This document shows positions 9,589 through 17,679 of a stretch of DNA of 64,000 nt, piece after piece. The notes under the pieces are model-generated. The model made no database searches, was not told the origin of the DNA, and saw nothing but the letters and a program-made list of their open reading frames with translations. Each line of letters opens with the position of its first letter. The first letter of the stretch is position 1. This DNA is from Jiangella alba (GTDB lineage: Bacteria; Actinomycetota; Actinomycetes; Jiangellales; Jiangellaceae). The DNA lies in contig NZ_FNUC01000003.1 in the NCBI RefSeq assembly GCF_900106035.1, positions 2,411,501-2,475,500 on the forward strand, given 5' to 3'. A program made the translations under genes and the position numbers.

Positions 9589-11214
9589 GTGCCGGGCTCG
9601 CTGGTCCTCGGGCCACTGTTGCGTCACGTCGACCGCACCTCCGCCCTGATCTGGGTCGAGACCGCGCGCCCCGCCACCGTCCGGGTCCTCGACGCGACCG
9701 CCGGCACGTTCACCGTCCACGGCCACCACTACGCGCTGGTCGCCGTCGACGGGCTGCAACCCGGCACGTCCACGCCGTACGCCGTCGAGGTGGACGGTGA
9801 GCACGCCTGGCCCGAGCCCGGGTCGCCGTTCCCGCCGCCGGTCATCCGCACGCGCGGCGACGGCGGCGTGCGGCTCACCTTCGGCTCCTGCCGCATGAGC
9901 GTGCCGCACGACGCGAAGCACGACCGCGTCTACGGGACCGACGCGCTGCGGGCTCTCGCGCTGACGCTGGCCGGCGCGGACGAGTCGGCCCGGCCGGACG
10001 CGCTCGTGCTGCTCGGCGACCAGGTGTATGCCGACGAGACGTCGGAGAAGATGCGCGAGTTCATCGCCGGGCGCCGCGACGTCGCCGAGCCGCCCGGCGC
10101 CGAGGTCGCCGACTTCGAGGAGTACGCCCACCTCTACCGGCTGGCCTGGACCGATCCGGCGGTGCGCTGGCTGCTGTCGACCGTCCCGGCCGCGATGATC
10201 TTCGACGACCACGACATCCGCGACGACTGGAACACCTCGCAGGCGTGGCGGGCGACGATGGCCGGGCAGGCGTGGTGGCGGCGCCGGATCACCGGCGGCC
10301 TCGCCGCGTACTGGCTGTACCAGCACGTGGGCAACCTGTCGCCGTCCGAGCGGGCCGCGGACCCCGTGCTGGCCGCCGTCCTGGCCGCCCGCGGCGACGC
10401 TGGTGCGGTGCTGGACGAGTTCGCCTGGCGGGCCGACCAGGACCCGGCGTCGTACCGGTGGAGCTTCACCCGCGACATCGGCCCGGCCAGGCTGGTGATG
10501 ATCGACACGCGCTGCGGCCGCGTCCTCGATCCGGGGAAGCGCACGATCGTCGACGACGCCGAGTGGGACTGGATCGCCGGCCGGGTCCGCGACACCGAGC
10601 GGGTCGAGCACCTGTTCCTCGGCACGTCCCTGCCGTACCTGCTGCCGCGCGGCCTGCACGACCTCGAGGCCTGGAACGAGGCGACCGCCGACGGGGCGTG
10701 GGGCGGCCGGTTCGCGCGGGCGGCGGAGTCACTGCGGCAGGCGATCGACCTCGAGCACTGGGCGGCGTTCAGCCGTTCGTTCGACGCGATGGCCGCGCTG
10801 GTCACGGAGGTGGCGACCGCGCCGGACGGGCGGCGGCCGCAGACCGTCTCGTTCCTCTCCGGCGACGTGCACTATTCCTATGCGGCGCGGCTGGCCTACC
10901 CGGGCCGCACGGCAGGCACCAGCCGGGTGTACCAGCTGGTCTGCTCGCCGGTGCGCAACCCGCTGAGCCGGACCCTGCGCTACCTCAACGGCGCCGCCGC
11001 GTTCGCCGTCGCCCGGGTCGCCGGGACCGCGCTGGCCCGGCTGGCGCGGGTGCCGAAGCCGTCCGTGCGCTGGTCGATCGACGCCGGGCCGCGGTTCGAC
11101 AACGCGCTGGCCACCCTGGAGGTCACCGACGGGTCCGCCCGGGTGCGCTGGGAGACCGGGCGGGTCGACGGTGACACCGCGACGATGTCGGAGGTGCTGT
11201 CGGTGACGCTGTGA
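9589..11214 (+). CDS. PhoD-like metallophosphatase (alkaline phosphatase D family)
   Basis: Calcineurin-like metallophosphoesterase of the PhoD family, 541 residues. Metal-binding motifs are in order: FGSCRMS, LLGDQVYADE, FDDHDIRDDWN and LSGDVHYSY. No secretion signal is visible, so unlike classical PhoD it looks cytoplasmic. The GTG start at 9589 is supported by a perfect AAGGAGG (9577-9583) five bases upstream; an ATG at 9568 in the same frame lacks this. The substrate could be a phosphodiester or monoester and is not determined. The lipoprotein gene is divergent, and the 3' end meets a short 14-bp repeat shared with the convergent kinase gene. Confidence 0.88.
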   Translation: MPGSLVLGPLLRHVDRTSALIWVETARPATVRVLDATAGTFTVHGHHYALVAVDGLQPGTSTPYAVEVDGEHAWPEPGSPFPPPVIRTRGDGGVRLTFGSCRMSVPHDAKHDRVYGTDALRALALTLAGADESARPDALVLLGDQVYADETSEKMREFIAGRRDVAEPPGAEVADFEEYAHLYRLAWTDPAVRWLLSTVPAAMIFDDHDIRDDWNTSQAWRATMAGQAWWRRRITGGLAAYWLYQHVGNLSPSERAADPVLAAVLAARGDAGAVLDEFAWRADQDPASYRWSFTRDIGPARLVMIDTRCGRVLDPGKRTIVDDAEWDWIAGRVRDTERVEHLFLGTSLPYLLPRGLHDLEAWNEATADGAWGGRFARAAESLRQAIDLEHWAAFSRSFDAMAALVTEVATAPDGRRPQTVSFLSGDVHYSYAARLAYPGRTAGTSRVYQLVCSPVRNPLSRTLRYLNGAAAFAVARVAGTALARLARVPKPSVRWSIDAGPRFDNALATLEVTDGSARVRWETGRVDGDTATMSEVLSVTL

Positions 11215-11246
11215 CGTCGCTTCGGGGACGTCGCTTGGGGGACGTC
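11213..11246. repeat. Short 14-bp tandem repeat at a convergent gene junction
   Basis: GACGTCGCTTCGGG (11213-11226) and GACGTCGCTTGGGG (11227-11240) are followed by a partial third copy GACGTC (11241-11246). The array starts inside the stop codon of the PhoD-like gene and ends at the stop codon of the lipid kinase gene, so it forms the whole 30-base junction. Its role is unknown. Confidence 0.7.
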
Positions 11247-12132
11247 AGGCCGGGACGGTGACGCGCAGCGCGTGCGGCCGCACCGTCCACGTCCGCGCCC
11301 CGGCCAGCTCGGCCAGCTCGCCGTCGGCGTTGAGCGGAACCGGGCCGCCCGCGACCGTCACCGTGTGCCCGCGTACCTCGACGACGTCGTGCCGTTCCGG
11401 GTGCCGGCCGCGGACCAGCGCCACCGCGAACGCCAGCCGGGCCCGCCACCCGGTCGAGAACGACACGACCACGTCCACCCGGCCGTCGTCCGGCTCGGCC
11501 GACGGCGTCACCGGGGCGCCGCCGCCGATGGTGACGCCGTTGCCGAGCGCGACCATCAGCGCGCGCCGGTCGCCGCCCGCCACCTCCGCGCCGTCGACGG
11601 TGACCCGCAGCCGCCAGCCGCGTGCCGACGCCCCGGCGACCGCGCTGCCCACCGGGTAGGCCAGCCGGCCCAGCCGCGGCTTCAGCGGGACGGCGCGCCG
11701 CCCGGCCTCCGCGCCGACGCCCAGGTGCACCGCGTTCACCACCACCCCGCCCGCGTCGTCCGTCAGCACGTCGAGGTCGCGCTCTCGCCCGTCCAGCACC
11801 ACCTTCGCCGCCTGGGCCGGGTCCAGCGGCAGCCCGAGCGTGCGCGCGAGGTCGTTGCCGGTGCCCAGCGGGACCAGCCCGAACGCGAACGGCGGCCGGT
11901 CCAGCAGCCCGGCCGCCAGAGCCGTCGCGGCCAGCAGGTGCACCGACCCGTCGCCGCCCAGCACCACCGGCCGGTGTCCGGGGTGGCGCGCCAGGACGCC
12001 CGGCAGCGCGTCCGGGTCGAGGTCCGCCACCTCGACGTCGCCGCCCGCCCGCAGCACGCCCAGCGCCGTCCGCACTGCCTCGTCGCGTGCGGAACCGGCG
12101 TGGGTGTTCGTGATGACCAGCAGCTTCGGCAC
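11245..12132 (-). CDS. Diacylglycerol/sphingosine kinase-family lipid kinase
   Basis: Lipid kinase of the DagK/YegS family, 295 residues, which phosphorylates a lipid hydroxyl with ATP at the membrane. Residues 1-130 contain the catalytic fold: KLLVITNTHAGSARDEA, the nucleotide loop VVLGGDGSVH, and PLGTGNDLARTLGLPL. The C-terminal beta-sandwich ends with the LNADGEL motif found in these kinases. The GTG at 12132 places the first beta strand at residue 3; a TTG at 12192 would add 20 unlike residues. It is divergent from the three-paralogue operon, whose promoter lies just upstream of this start. Confidence 0.87.
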   Translation of the reverse strand: MPKLLVITNTHAGSARDEAVRTALGVLRAGGDVEVADLDPDALPGVLARHPGHRPVVLGGDGSVHLLAATALAAGLLDRPPFAFGLVPLGTGNDLARTLGLPLDPAQAAKVVLDGRERDLDVLTDDAGGVVVNAVHLGVGAEAGRRAVPLKPRLGRLAYPVGSAVAGASARGWRLRVTVDGAEVAGGDRRALMVALGNGVTIGGGAPVTPSAEPDDGRVDVVVSFSTGWRARLAFAVALVRGRHPERHDVVEVRGHTVTVAGGPVPLNADGELAELAGARTWTVRPHALRVTVPA

Positions 12133-12163
12133 CCGCCGATGGTGCCAGGCCCAGATGAGAACC

Positions 12164-12193
12164 TTGTGAGCGGCGTCGTCACTCAGCGACAAT
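12164..12193 (+). promoter_or_regulatory. Promoter of the three-paralogue membrane protein operon
   Basis: TTGTGA (12164-12169) and GACAAT (12188-12193) are 18 bases apart. The ATG at 12200 begins 7 bases after the -10 hexamer, so transcripts would be leaderless. There is no Shine-Dalgarno sequence before 12200, which agrees with this. Prediction is from motif match only. Confidence 0.45.
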
Positions 12194-12199
12194 GCATCG

Positions 12200-13114
12200 A
12201 TGAGCCAGGGGACCGAGGGGCCGCTCGATCTCGGCGTGGTGGGTGCGACGCAGGGCGAGCCGGACGACGAGCCCCGGCGTGCACATAGTGGCCGATGGGT
12301 CTGGACGGCCGTCGCCGCGGCGTTCGTCGCCGGCGGCGGGCTGGGGCTGATCGTTGCCGACGCCCGCGACGACGCCGCCGCCTATGCCGATGTCCGGCTG
12401 GTGAGCGGGGCGATCCTGAGCCTGACCGAGCGGGCGGACGACGACTCGCCCGGCCGGATCGAGGTCAGCGTCCTCAACCTCGGCGAGCACGAGGTCGAGA
12501 TCCTCGGGCTGGAACCGGAGGGCGTGGCCGTCCGGCCCGGCGAGGAGGCGGCCGAACCGGTCCCGGCACCGCCCGGCGAGTGGGTGACCGCGAGCCAGAG
12601 CGGCCTGATCGCCGACTGCGCCGCGGGCCCCGGCGACGGCCTGCGGATCAGGGTCCGCGACGGAGGCGGCACGGAACGAGTGGTCGAGGCCGACGGGCTG
12701 CCCGAGTTCGGCGGTGTCGGCGACGTGTGGGAGTCCGCCTGCCGGCCACACGAGCTGATGTTCCCATCCGTCGAGGCCACCGTGACCGCCACCGACGCCG
12801 GTAGCGTCACCACTGAGGTACGGCTGTCGAATCCGGGCACCGAGCCGCTGGAGGTGGTCGAGTTGGCGTCCGAGACCCCGGGGCTGGTCGCCACGGTGGC
12901 CGAGCTGCCGTTCGAGCTACCGCCGGACGAGTCGCTCGGCGCGCCCGTGACCTGGACTGTCGATGACTGCGAGCTCGCGCTGCAGTGGCCCGATCCCTAC
13001 CTCGCCTATGCGTTCACCGGCGAGCAGGCGTCGCGCGGTAGCCATCCGGTGGACGCCGCGGCGCAGGCCGCGCTGGTGCTGCTGATCGACCGCGTCTGTG
13101 CGGGCTCGTCGTGA
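12200..13114 (+). CDS. Unknown single-pass membrane protein, paralogue 1 of 3
   Basis: I do not recognise a named family. The 304-residue protein has a short cytoplasmic N-terminus with the motif DLGVVG (residues 10-15), one transmembrane helix (about 34-52), then VADARDDAAAYADV and two beta-rich domains outside. Four cysteines, 140, 181, 257 and 300, are conserved with the two following genes, with C1-C2 spacing of exactly 41 residues in all three. Other shared segments are HEVEILGLE, EWV(T)..QSGLIADC and VTWTVDDC. Paired disulfides in two Ig-like modules are likely. It is the first gene of a coupled operon; its stop overlaps the next start as GTGA. Confidence 0.82.
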   Translation: MSQGTEGPLDLGVVGATQGEPDDEPRRAHSGRWVWTAVAAAFVAGGGLGLIVADARDDAAAYADVRLVSGAILSLTERADDDSPGRIEVSVLNLGEHEVEILGLEPEGVAVRPGEEAAEPVPAPPGEWVTASQSGLIADCAAGPGDGLRIRVRDGGGTERVVEADGLPEFGGVGDVWESACRPHELMFPSVEATVTATDAGSVTTEVRLSNPGTEPLEVVELASETPGLVATVAELPFELPPDESLGAPVTWTVDDCELALQWPDPYLAYAFTGEQASRGSHPVDAAAQAALVLLIDRVCAGSS

Positions 13115-14049
13115 CGGAGCCGGACGAGCCGCTCGACCTCGGCGTCGTGGGCGGCGGCCGGGACCGGGAACCGCCGGAGGCGTCGGGCGAGCCGGGCCAG
13201 CCGCGCCCAGCCCGCCGTCGCCCCGGCTGGCGCCGCTGGGCCGCCGTCGCCGCGGCGTTCGCGGTCGGCGGGGTGGCCGGGCTGGTGGTCGCGCAGGCAC
13301 GCGACGACGCGGGCGGGTACGCGGGGGTGGAGCTGTACGGAGGGCCGGCGCAGCCGATCTTCACGGGGCAGCGCCCGCGCGGCGAGCTGAGCGTCCACCT
13401 GCTCAACGCCGGCGACCACGCGGTCGAGATCCTCGGCGTCGAGATCGACGGGACGCCGGCCACCGAGACCGCCGAGCCGGTGCCGGCCGATCCGGGCGCG
13501 TGGGTGACGTTCGTGCAGCGGGGCCTGCAGGTCGACTGCGCCGGGCCGCTCCCGACCAGCCTGGCGGTGCGCGCCCGCACGGCGTCGGGCGACGAACGGC
13601 TGGTCGAGCTGGCGCCGCCGGACGAGTACGAGGGCCTGCGCGGCTTCTGGTACCTCGAGTGCCAGGGTCAGTTCCAGTACGGGCTGCAGCTACGCGACAG
13701 CACGGTCGTCAGCAGCGGCGACGGCGCCGTCGTGCTGCGGCTGGAGCTGGCCAACACCGGCCTCGACGACCTCCGCCTCGGCGCGGTCGCGGCCCGGGCG
13801 CCCGGCTTCGGCCTCACCACCGGCGACGACGGCGGGTTGGTGGTCCCGGCCGGCCAGAGTGCCTTCCTCACCACCACGTGGACGGTAACCGACTGCGGCC
13901 CGGCGATGGGCGCGTCCGGCGGGTCGGTCGCGGTCCGCGTCCTGCACGGCGACGCCGAGACCGAGCAGATCCTCGTGCTGCCCGGCTCCGGGTTCACGGC
14001 GCTGGCGCGGTTGTCCGGGCAGGCCTGTCCGGCCACAATCCAGGAATGA
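13111..14049 (+). CDS. Unknown single-pass membrane protein, paralogue 2 of 3
   Basis: Second member of the same unnamed family, 312 residues. DLGVVG is at residues 9-14, followed by a Pro/Arg-rich linker, a transmembrane helix (about 42-61) and VAQARDDAGGYAGV directly after the membrane. The outer part carries Cys 143, 184, 262 and 306, in the same order and nearly the same spacing as the first paralogue, and the shared strings HAVEILGVE, WVTF.QRGLQVDC and TTWTVTDC. Overall identity looks low outside these blocks, so the copies are old. The GTG start overlaps the previous stop, and the stop overlaps the next start as ATGA. Confidence 0.82.
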   Translation: MTEPDEPLDLGVVGGGRDREPPEASGEPGQPRPARRRPGWRRWAAVAAAFAVGGVAGLVVAQARDDAGGYAGVELYGGPAQPIFTGQRPRGELSVHLLNAGDHAVEILGVEIDGTPATETAEPVPADPGAWVTFVQRGLQVDCAGPLPTSLAVRARTASGDERLVELAPPDEYEGLRGFWYLECQGQFQYGLQLRDSTVVSSGDGAVVLRLELANTGLDDLRLGAVAARAPGFGLTTGDDGGLVVPAGQSAFLTTTWTVTDCGPAMGASGGSVAVRVLHGDAETEQILVLPGSGFTALARLSGQACPATIQE

Positions 14050-15002
14050 CGGTGGGGGACGGGCGCGACGACAGTTTCGACCTCGGAGTCGTCGGCCGCG
14101 CCGGCGACGACGGACCAGGCGGCGACGAGGGACCAGGCGGCCACGACGGCCCCAGCGGCGCGGACGAGCCGGCCCGGCGCCGCTGGCGGCGCTGGGCCGT
14201 GCCGGCGGCGGCCCTCGTCGCCGGGGCCCTGATCGGCACCGTCGTCGCCGACGCCCGCCACGACGCCGCCGAGCTGGCCCGCGTCGGCATCGTCAGCGGC
14301 CCGTCGACGTGGACGCCGGAGGCCGGCGGCGACGGGTCGGTCGCGCTCGACCTGCAACTGGTGAACATCGGCTCCCGGCCGGTCGAGATCATCGGCATCG
14401 AGGCGGACGGCTTCGGCGTCGAGCCGGGCACCGACCCGATCGACGCGGTCGAGGCGGCCGCCGGCGTCTGGGTCGTCGTCCGCCAGCGCGGCCTGCTGGC
14501 CGACTGCACCGCCGCGGCGCCGTCGTCGCTGCGGGTCCGGGTCCGCGACGCCGGCGGCGACGAGCGCACGGTGACCGCCGACCAGCACGTCGACTACGGC
14601 GGCATCGGCATGCTCTGGACCGAGCAGTGCGAGTTCGGCGGCGGGTACGTCCAGTTCGCCGGCCCGGCGGCGATGACCGTCGCCGACACCAGCGTCACGA
14701 TGACGCTGCCGCTGTTCAACTACTCCGGCCGGTCGGTGCGCATCACGGCCATGGTGCCCATGGCGCCCGGCATGGCGGCCACGCCGCCGGAGCTGCCCGT
14801 GGCGCTGGACGGCCAGGGCAGCGCGCAGGTGGAGGTGACCTGGGCCGTCGAGAACTGCGCCGAGGCGTCCAGCATGAGCGGCGACGCCGGGCTGATCGAG
14901 TACAGCGTCGGCTACGGCTCCATGGAGGTGCCCGAGTCGTATCCGCTGGACGGACCCGCCATGGTCGAGCTGGTCCGGCTGGCGAACCGGGTCTGCGGCT
15001 GA
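14046..15002 (+). CDS. Unknown single-pass membrane protein, paralogue 3 of 3
   Basis: Third member, 318 residues. DLGVVG is at residues 12-17. A Gly/Asp-rich linker with three related GPGG/GPSG turns follows, then a transmembrane helix (about 51-70) ending in VVADARHDAAELARV. Cys 154, 195, 271 and 317 match the four invariant cysteines of the other two copies, with C1-C2 again 41 residues apart. RPVEIIGIEADG, RQRGLLADC and VTWAVENC are the equivalents of the shared blocks. The last Cys is the penultimate residue. It probably acts with the two upstream products as hetero-oligomers or alternative partners; this is inference from coupling alone. Confidence 0.82.
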   Translation: MTVGDGRDDSFDLGVVGRAGDDGPGGDEGPGGHDGPSGADEPARRRWRRWAVPAAALVAGALIGTVVADARHDAAELARVGIVSGPSTWTPEAGGDGSVALDLQLVNIGSRPVEIIGIEADGFGVEPGTDPIDAVEAAAGVWVVVRQRGLLADCTAAAPSSLRVRVRDAGGDERTVTADQHVDYGGIGMLWTEQCEFGGGYVQFAGPAAMTVADTSVTMTLPLFNYSGRSVRITAMVPMAPGMAATPPELPVALDGQGSAQVEVTWAVENCAEASSMSGDAGLIEYSVGYGSMEVPESYPLDGPAMVELVRLANRVCG

Positions 15003-15091
15003 CGGTCGCGGGCGTACGTCGGCGGGCGTACGGCGCGGATCAGCGGCTGAGCGGACGAGCGCGACCACGCCGCGAGGCCAGTCTCGTCGGC

Positions 15092-15871
15092 ATGAGCATC
15101 GACGTCCCGTACCTGAGCCGCCCGCAGGGGCCACTGGACGAGCTCGAGCAGCTGCGCCGCACGGTGGGCGACGCCGCCGTCGCCGGGCTCGGCGCCCACA
15201 CCCCGTTCGCGCTGAAGCACCGGCAGGCCCGCCACCTGGTCGAGGAGCTGGGCTTCCGGACGATCGCCTGGGAGGAGAGCTGGGGCAGCGGCGTCGTCCT
15301 CGACCGGTACGTCCGCGGCGACGGCAGCAGCGCCCGCGACGCCGTCGGGCAGGCGCGGCCCGGGTTGCGCGGCCAGCCGATGCTGGACCTCGTCCGGTGG
15401 ATGCGCGAGTTCAACCGCGGCCGCCCCGGCTGGGACCAGGTCCGGTTCGTCGGCGCCGACGTGCTCGAGCCGCGCGTCCTGCAGCACGTGGAGCTGCACC
15501 AGTTCGTCGCGCACGCCGCGCGGGAGCTGCTGCCGCGGGCGCACGAGCTGCTGCTGACGCTGGCGCTGCGCGGCACGCCGCAGGAGCACGCGGCCTGGTA
15601 CCGGCGCCGCACCGAGGACGAGCGCCGTCCGCTGGTCGCCGCCGCCCGCGATCTGTACGACCTGGTCGGCGACGTCGCCGGGCGCCGGGCCGCTCGCCGC
15701 GGCCGTCCGGTCGTCGACGCCGACGACGCCGTCCTGCACGCGCTCGCGCTGCTCGGCTTCCACGAGGCCGGCATCGACGACCTGCGCGACCGGTTCGTCG
15801 CCGGCATCGTCACGGCCTGGCAGCGGCGCACCGGGCACCGCGTGGTCTACAGCGGCGATTGGGTCGTCTAG
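15092..15871 (+). CDS. Erythromycin-esterase-like protein, short and probably inactive
   Basis: 259-residue relative of the erythromycin esterase (EreA/EreB) superfamily. KHRQARHLVEELGFRTIAWEESWGSGVVLDRYVRG and the later LDLVRWMREFNRGR...VRFVGADV segment follow the family pattern of domain start, strand and helix. Members usually exceed 400 residues and open with an LGE-x-x-H motif whose Glu and His are catalytic. Here the Glu is lost (GLGAHTPFA), and the protein stops at GHRVVYSGDWVV, about where the second essential His would be. It may be a binding protein or a decayed enzyme. The start at 15092 lacks a good ribosome site. The stop overlaps the convergent SDR stop by four bases. Confidence 0.65.
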   Translation: MSIDVPYLSRPQGPLDELEQLRRTVGDAAVAGLGAHTPFALKHRQARHLVEELGFRTIAWEESWGSGVVLDRYVRGDGSSARDAVGQARPGLRGQPMLDLVRWMREFNRGRPGWDQVRFVGADVLEPRVLQHVELHQFVAHAARELLPRAHELLLTLALRGTPQEHAAWYRRRTEDERRPLVAAARDLYDLVGDVAGRRAARRGRPVVDADDAVLHALALLGFHEAGIDDLRDRFVAGIVTAWQRRTGHRVVYSGDWVV

Positions 15872-16662
15872 GGCAGGATCGAGTCGACGTAGCCGCCGTC
15901 CACCCGGACGGCGGCTCCCGTCGTCGCCGACGCCTGCGCCGAGCTGAGGTACACGACGAGGTTGGCGATCTCGTCCGGCTCGATCAGCCGTTGCAGCAGC
16001 GACTGCGGCCGGTGCCGGCGCATGAACTCGCGCTGCGCCTCGTCCCACGGCAGGTCGCGGTCGACCAGCTGGTAGACGAAGTCCTCGACGCCGCCGGTGT
16101 GCGTCGGCCCGGCGATGACGCTGTTGACGGTGACGCCGCTGCCGGCCGCCTCCTTCGCGAACCCGCGCGACACCGCCAGCAGCGCCGTCTTCGTCATGCC
16201 GTAGTGGATCATCTCGGCCGGGATGACGACGGCGGAGTCGCTGGCGATGTACAGCACCCGGCCCCAGCCGCAGGCCCGCATGCCGGGCAGGTAGGCGCGG
16301 GTCAGCCGCACCGCGGCCAGCACGTTCACCTCGAAGTACCGCCGCCACTCGGCGTCGGTGATCTCCAGCGCCGGCGTCGCCTCGAAGATGCCGAGGTTGT
16401 TGACCAGGACGTCCACCGCGGGCAGCACCTCGAGCGCCGCGGCCGCGCCGTCGTCGGTGGTGACGTCGGCGGGGACGGCGACGAGGTCGGCGCCGTCGAC
16501 CTCGGCCCGCAACCGGTCGATGGCGGCGTCGACGCTGCCGGCGCTGCGTCCGTTGACGCCCACCCGGGCGCCGGAGCGGGCCAGCCCGGCCGCGATGGCC
16601 CGGCCGATGCCCTGGGTCGACCCGGTGACGAGGGCGGTGCGTCCGCTCAGATCCAGCCGCAT
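15868..16662 (-). CDS. SDR-family oxidoreductase
   Basis: Classical short-chain dehydrogenase/reductase of 264 residues. The cofactor loop is TGSTQGIG (about 12-19), NNLG replaces the usual NNAG, the catalytic Ser is in YIASDSAVV and the Tyr-Lys pair is YGMTK. NGRS after the second strand suggests NADP(H). The C-terminal GAAVRVDGGYVDS is typical. It follows the EamA transporter gene by 14 bases on the same strand and probably shares its transcript, so the pair may handle one small metabolite. The divergent LysR protein is the likely regulator. Confidence 0.9.
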   Translation of the reverse strand: MRLDLSGRTALVTGSTQGIGRAIAAGLARSGARVGVNGRSAGSVDAAIDRLRAEVDGADLVAVPADVTTDDGAAAALEVLPAVDVLVNNLGIFEATPALEITDAEWRRYFEVNVLAAVRLTRAYLPGMRACGWGRVLYIASDSAVVIPAEMIHYGMTKTALLAVSRGFAKEAAGSGVTVNSVIAGPTHTGGVEDFVYQLVDRDLPWDEAQREFMRRHRPQSLLQRLIEPDEIANLVVYLSSAQASATTGAAVRVDGGYVDSILP

Positions 16663-16676
16663 CCCTCGATCCTGCC

Positions 16677-17597
16677 TCAGCCCCGGCGCCGCCGCCGGGA
16701 GATCGCGACACCGACCAGGCTGATGGCGCCGCCGATGAAGCCGAACACCGTCGGGACCTCGCTGAGCAGCGCCCACGACATCAGCACCGACACCGTGGGG
16801 ACGATGTACGTCGTGGCGCTGAGCCGGCCGGCGTCCATCCGCTTGAGCGCGTAGGACCACGTGGTGAACCCGATCGCGGTCGGGAAGAGGCCCAGGTAGA
16901 CGGCGGCCAGGATCGCACCCGCCGACGCGCCGGCCAGCTCCGACACCAGCTGCGGCGTCCACGGCAGCAGCACCGCGGTGCCGACGAGGCAGGCCAGCCA
17001 GGTGGTGGTCAGGCCGTCGGTGACCCGCAGCACGACCTTCTGGATCAGCGCCCCAGCGGTGTAGAGCACCGCCGCCAGCAGGCACAGCCCGATGCCCAGC
17101 CAGTCGCGGTCGCCCGTGGAGCCGAGCGAGAGGACGGCGACGCCGCTCAGCGCCACCAGCGACCCGGCGATCAGCGCCCGCGGGAACCCCTCGCCGAGGA
17201 ACAGCCCGGCGCCGAACGCGATCAGCAGCGGCGCGACGTTCACCAGCAGTGCCGCGGTGCCGGCGTCGACGTGCTGCTCGCCGGCGTTGAGCGCGACGGT
17301 GTAGATGGCCAGCCAGAGCACGCCGCAGGCCGCGATCAGCCCGTACGTCCGCCGCGACAGCGGCTGCGGGATGACCCGCCGGCCGCGGGTGGCGACGACG
17401 ATCGCCGTCAGCGCCACCGACGCGACCGCCAGCCGGATCAGCGCGAGCGGCGCGGCGGAGAGGGTGTGCCCGACGTCGCGGATGGCGACGAACGCCGACG
17501 ACCAGAGCACGACCGTGACGGCGACGGCGATGGCGGCCTTGCGGTTCTCGGTGAGGCGGGGCGGGGCGGCGGCGGGCGCCGGGAGGGTCTGCGTCAC
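16677..17597 (-). CDS. EamA/DMT-family transporter
   Basis: Drug/metabolite transporter of 306 residues with about ten membrane helices in two repeated EamA halves: the first includes LWSSAFVAIRDVGHTLSAAPLALIR, the second LLAAVLYTAGALIQKV through LSATTYIVPTVSVLMSWALLSE. These are the characteristic starts and ends of EamA repeats, and the short Arg-rich tail is cytoplasmic. The GTG at 17597 is used because the upstream residues (rich in Cys and His) do not fit the family. First gene of an operon with the SDR gene, divergent from lysR, a common arrangement for export under LysR control. Confidence 0.9.
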   Translation of the reverse strand: MTQTLPAPAAAPPRLTENRKAAIAVAVTVVLWSSAFVAIRDVGHTLSAAPLALIRLAVASVALTAIVVATRGRRVIPQPLSRRTYGLIAACGVLWLAIYTVALNAGEQHVDAGTAALLVNVAPLLIAFGAGLFLGEGFPRALIAGSLVALSGVAVLSLGSTGDRDWLGIGLCLLAAVLYTAGALIQKVVLRVTDGLTTTWLACLVGTAVLLPWTPQLVSELAGASAGAILAAVYLGLFPTAIGFTTWSYALKRMDAGRLSATTYIVPTVSVLMSWALLSEVPTVFGFIGGAISLVGVAISRRRRRG

Positions 17598-17622
17598 CCT
17601 GACATGGTGCGGTGCGTGGATT

Positions 17623-17649
17623 CGACAGCACAAGCACGTATTACTGTCG
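17623..17649. promoter_or_regulatory. Inverted repeat in the EamA/LysR divergent promoter
   Basis: CGACAG (17623-17628) and CTGTCG (17644-17649) are perfect inverted arms 15 bases apart, centred 44 bases before the LysR start. The overall span suits a LysR recognition site. A TACGAT hexamer at 17668-17673 sits 6 bases before the lysR ATG and suggests a leaderless lysR transcript. Confidence 0.45.
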
Positions 17650-17679
17650 CATCGTTAAGTCTGGCTGTACGATGGGCGC

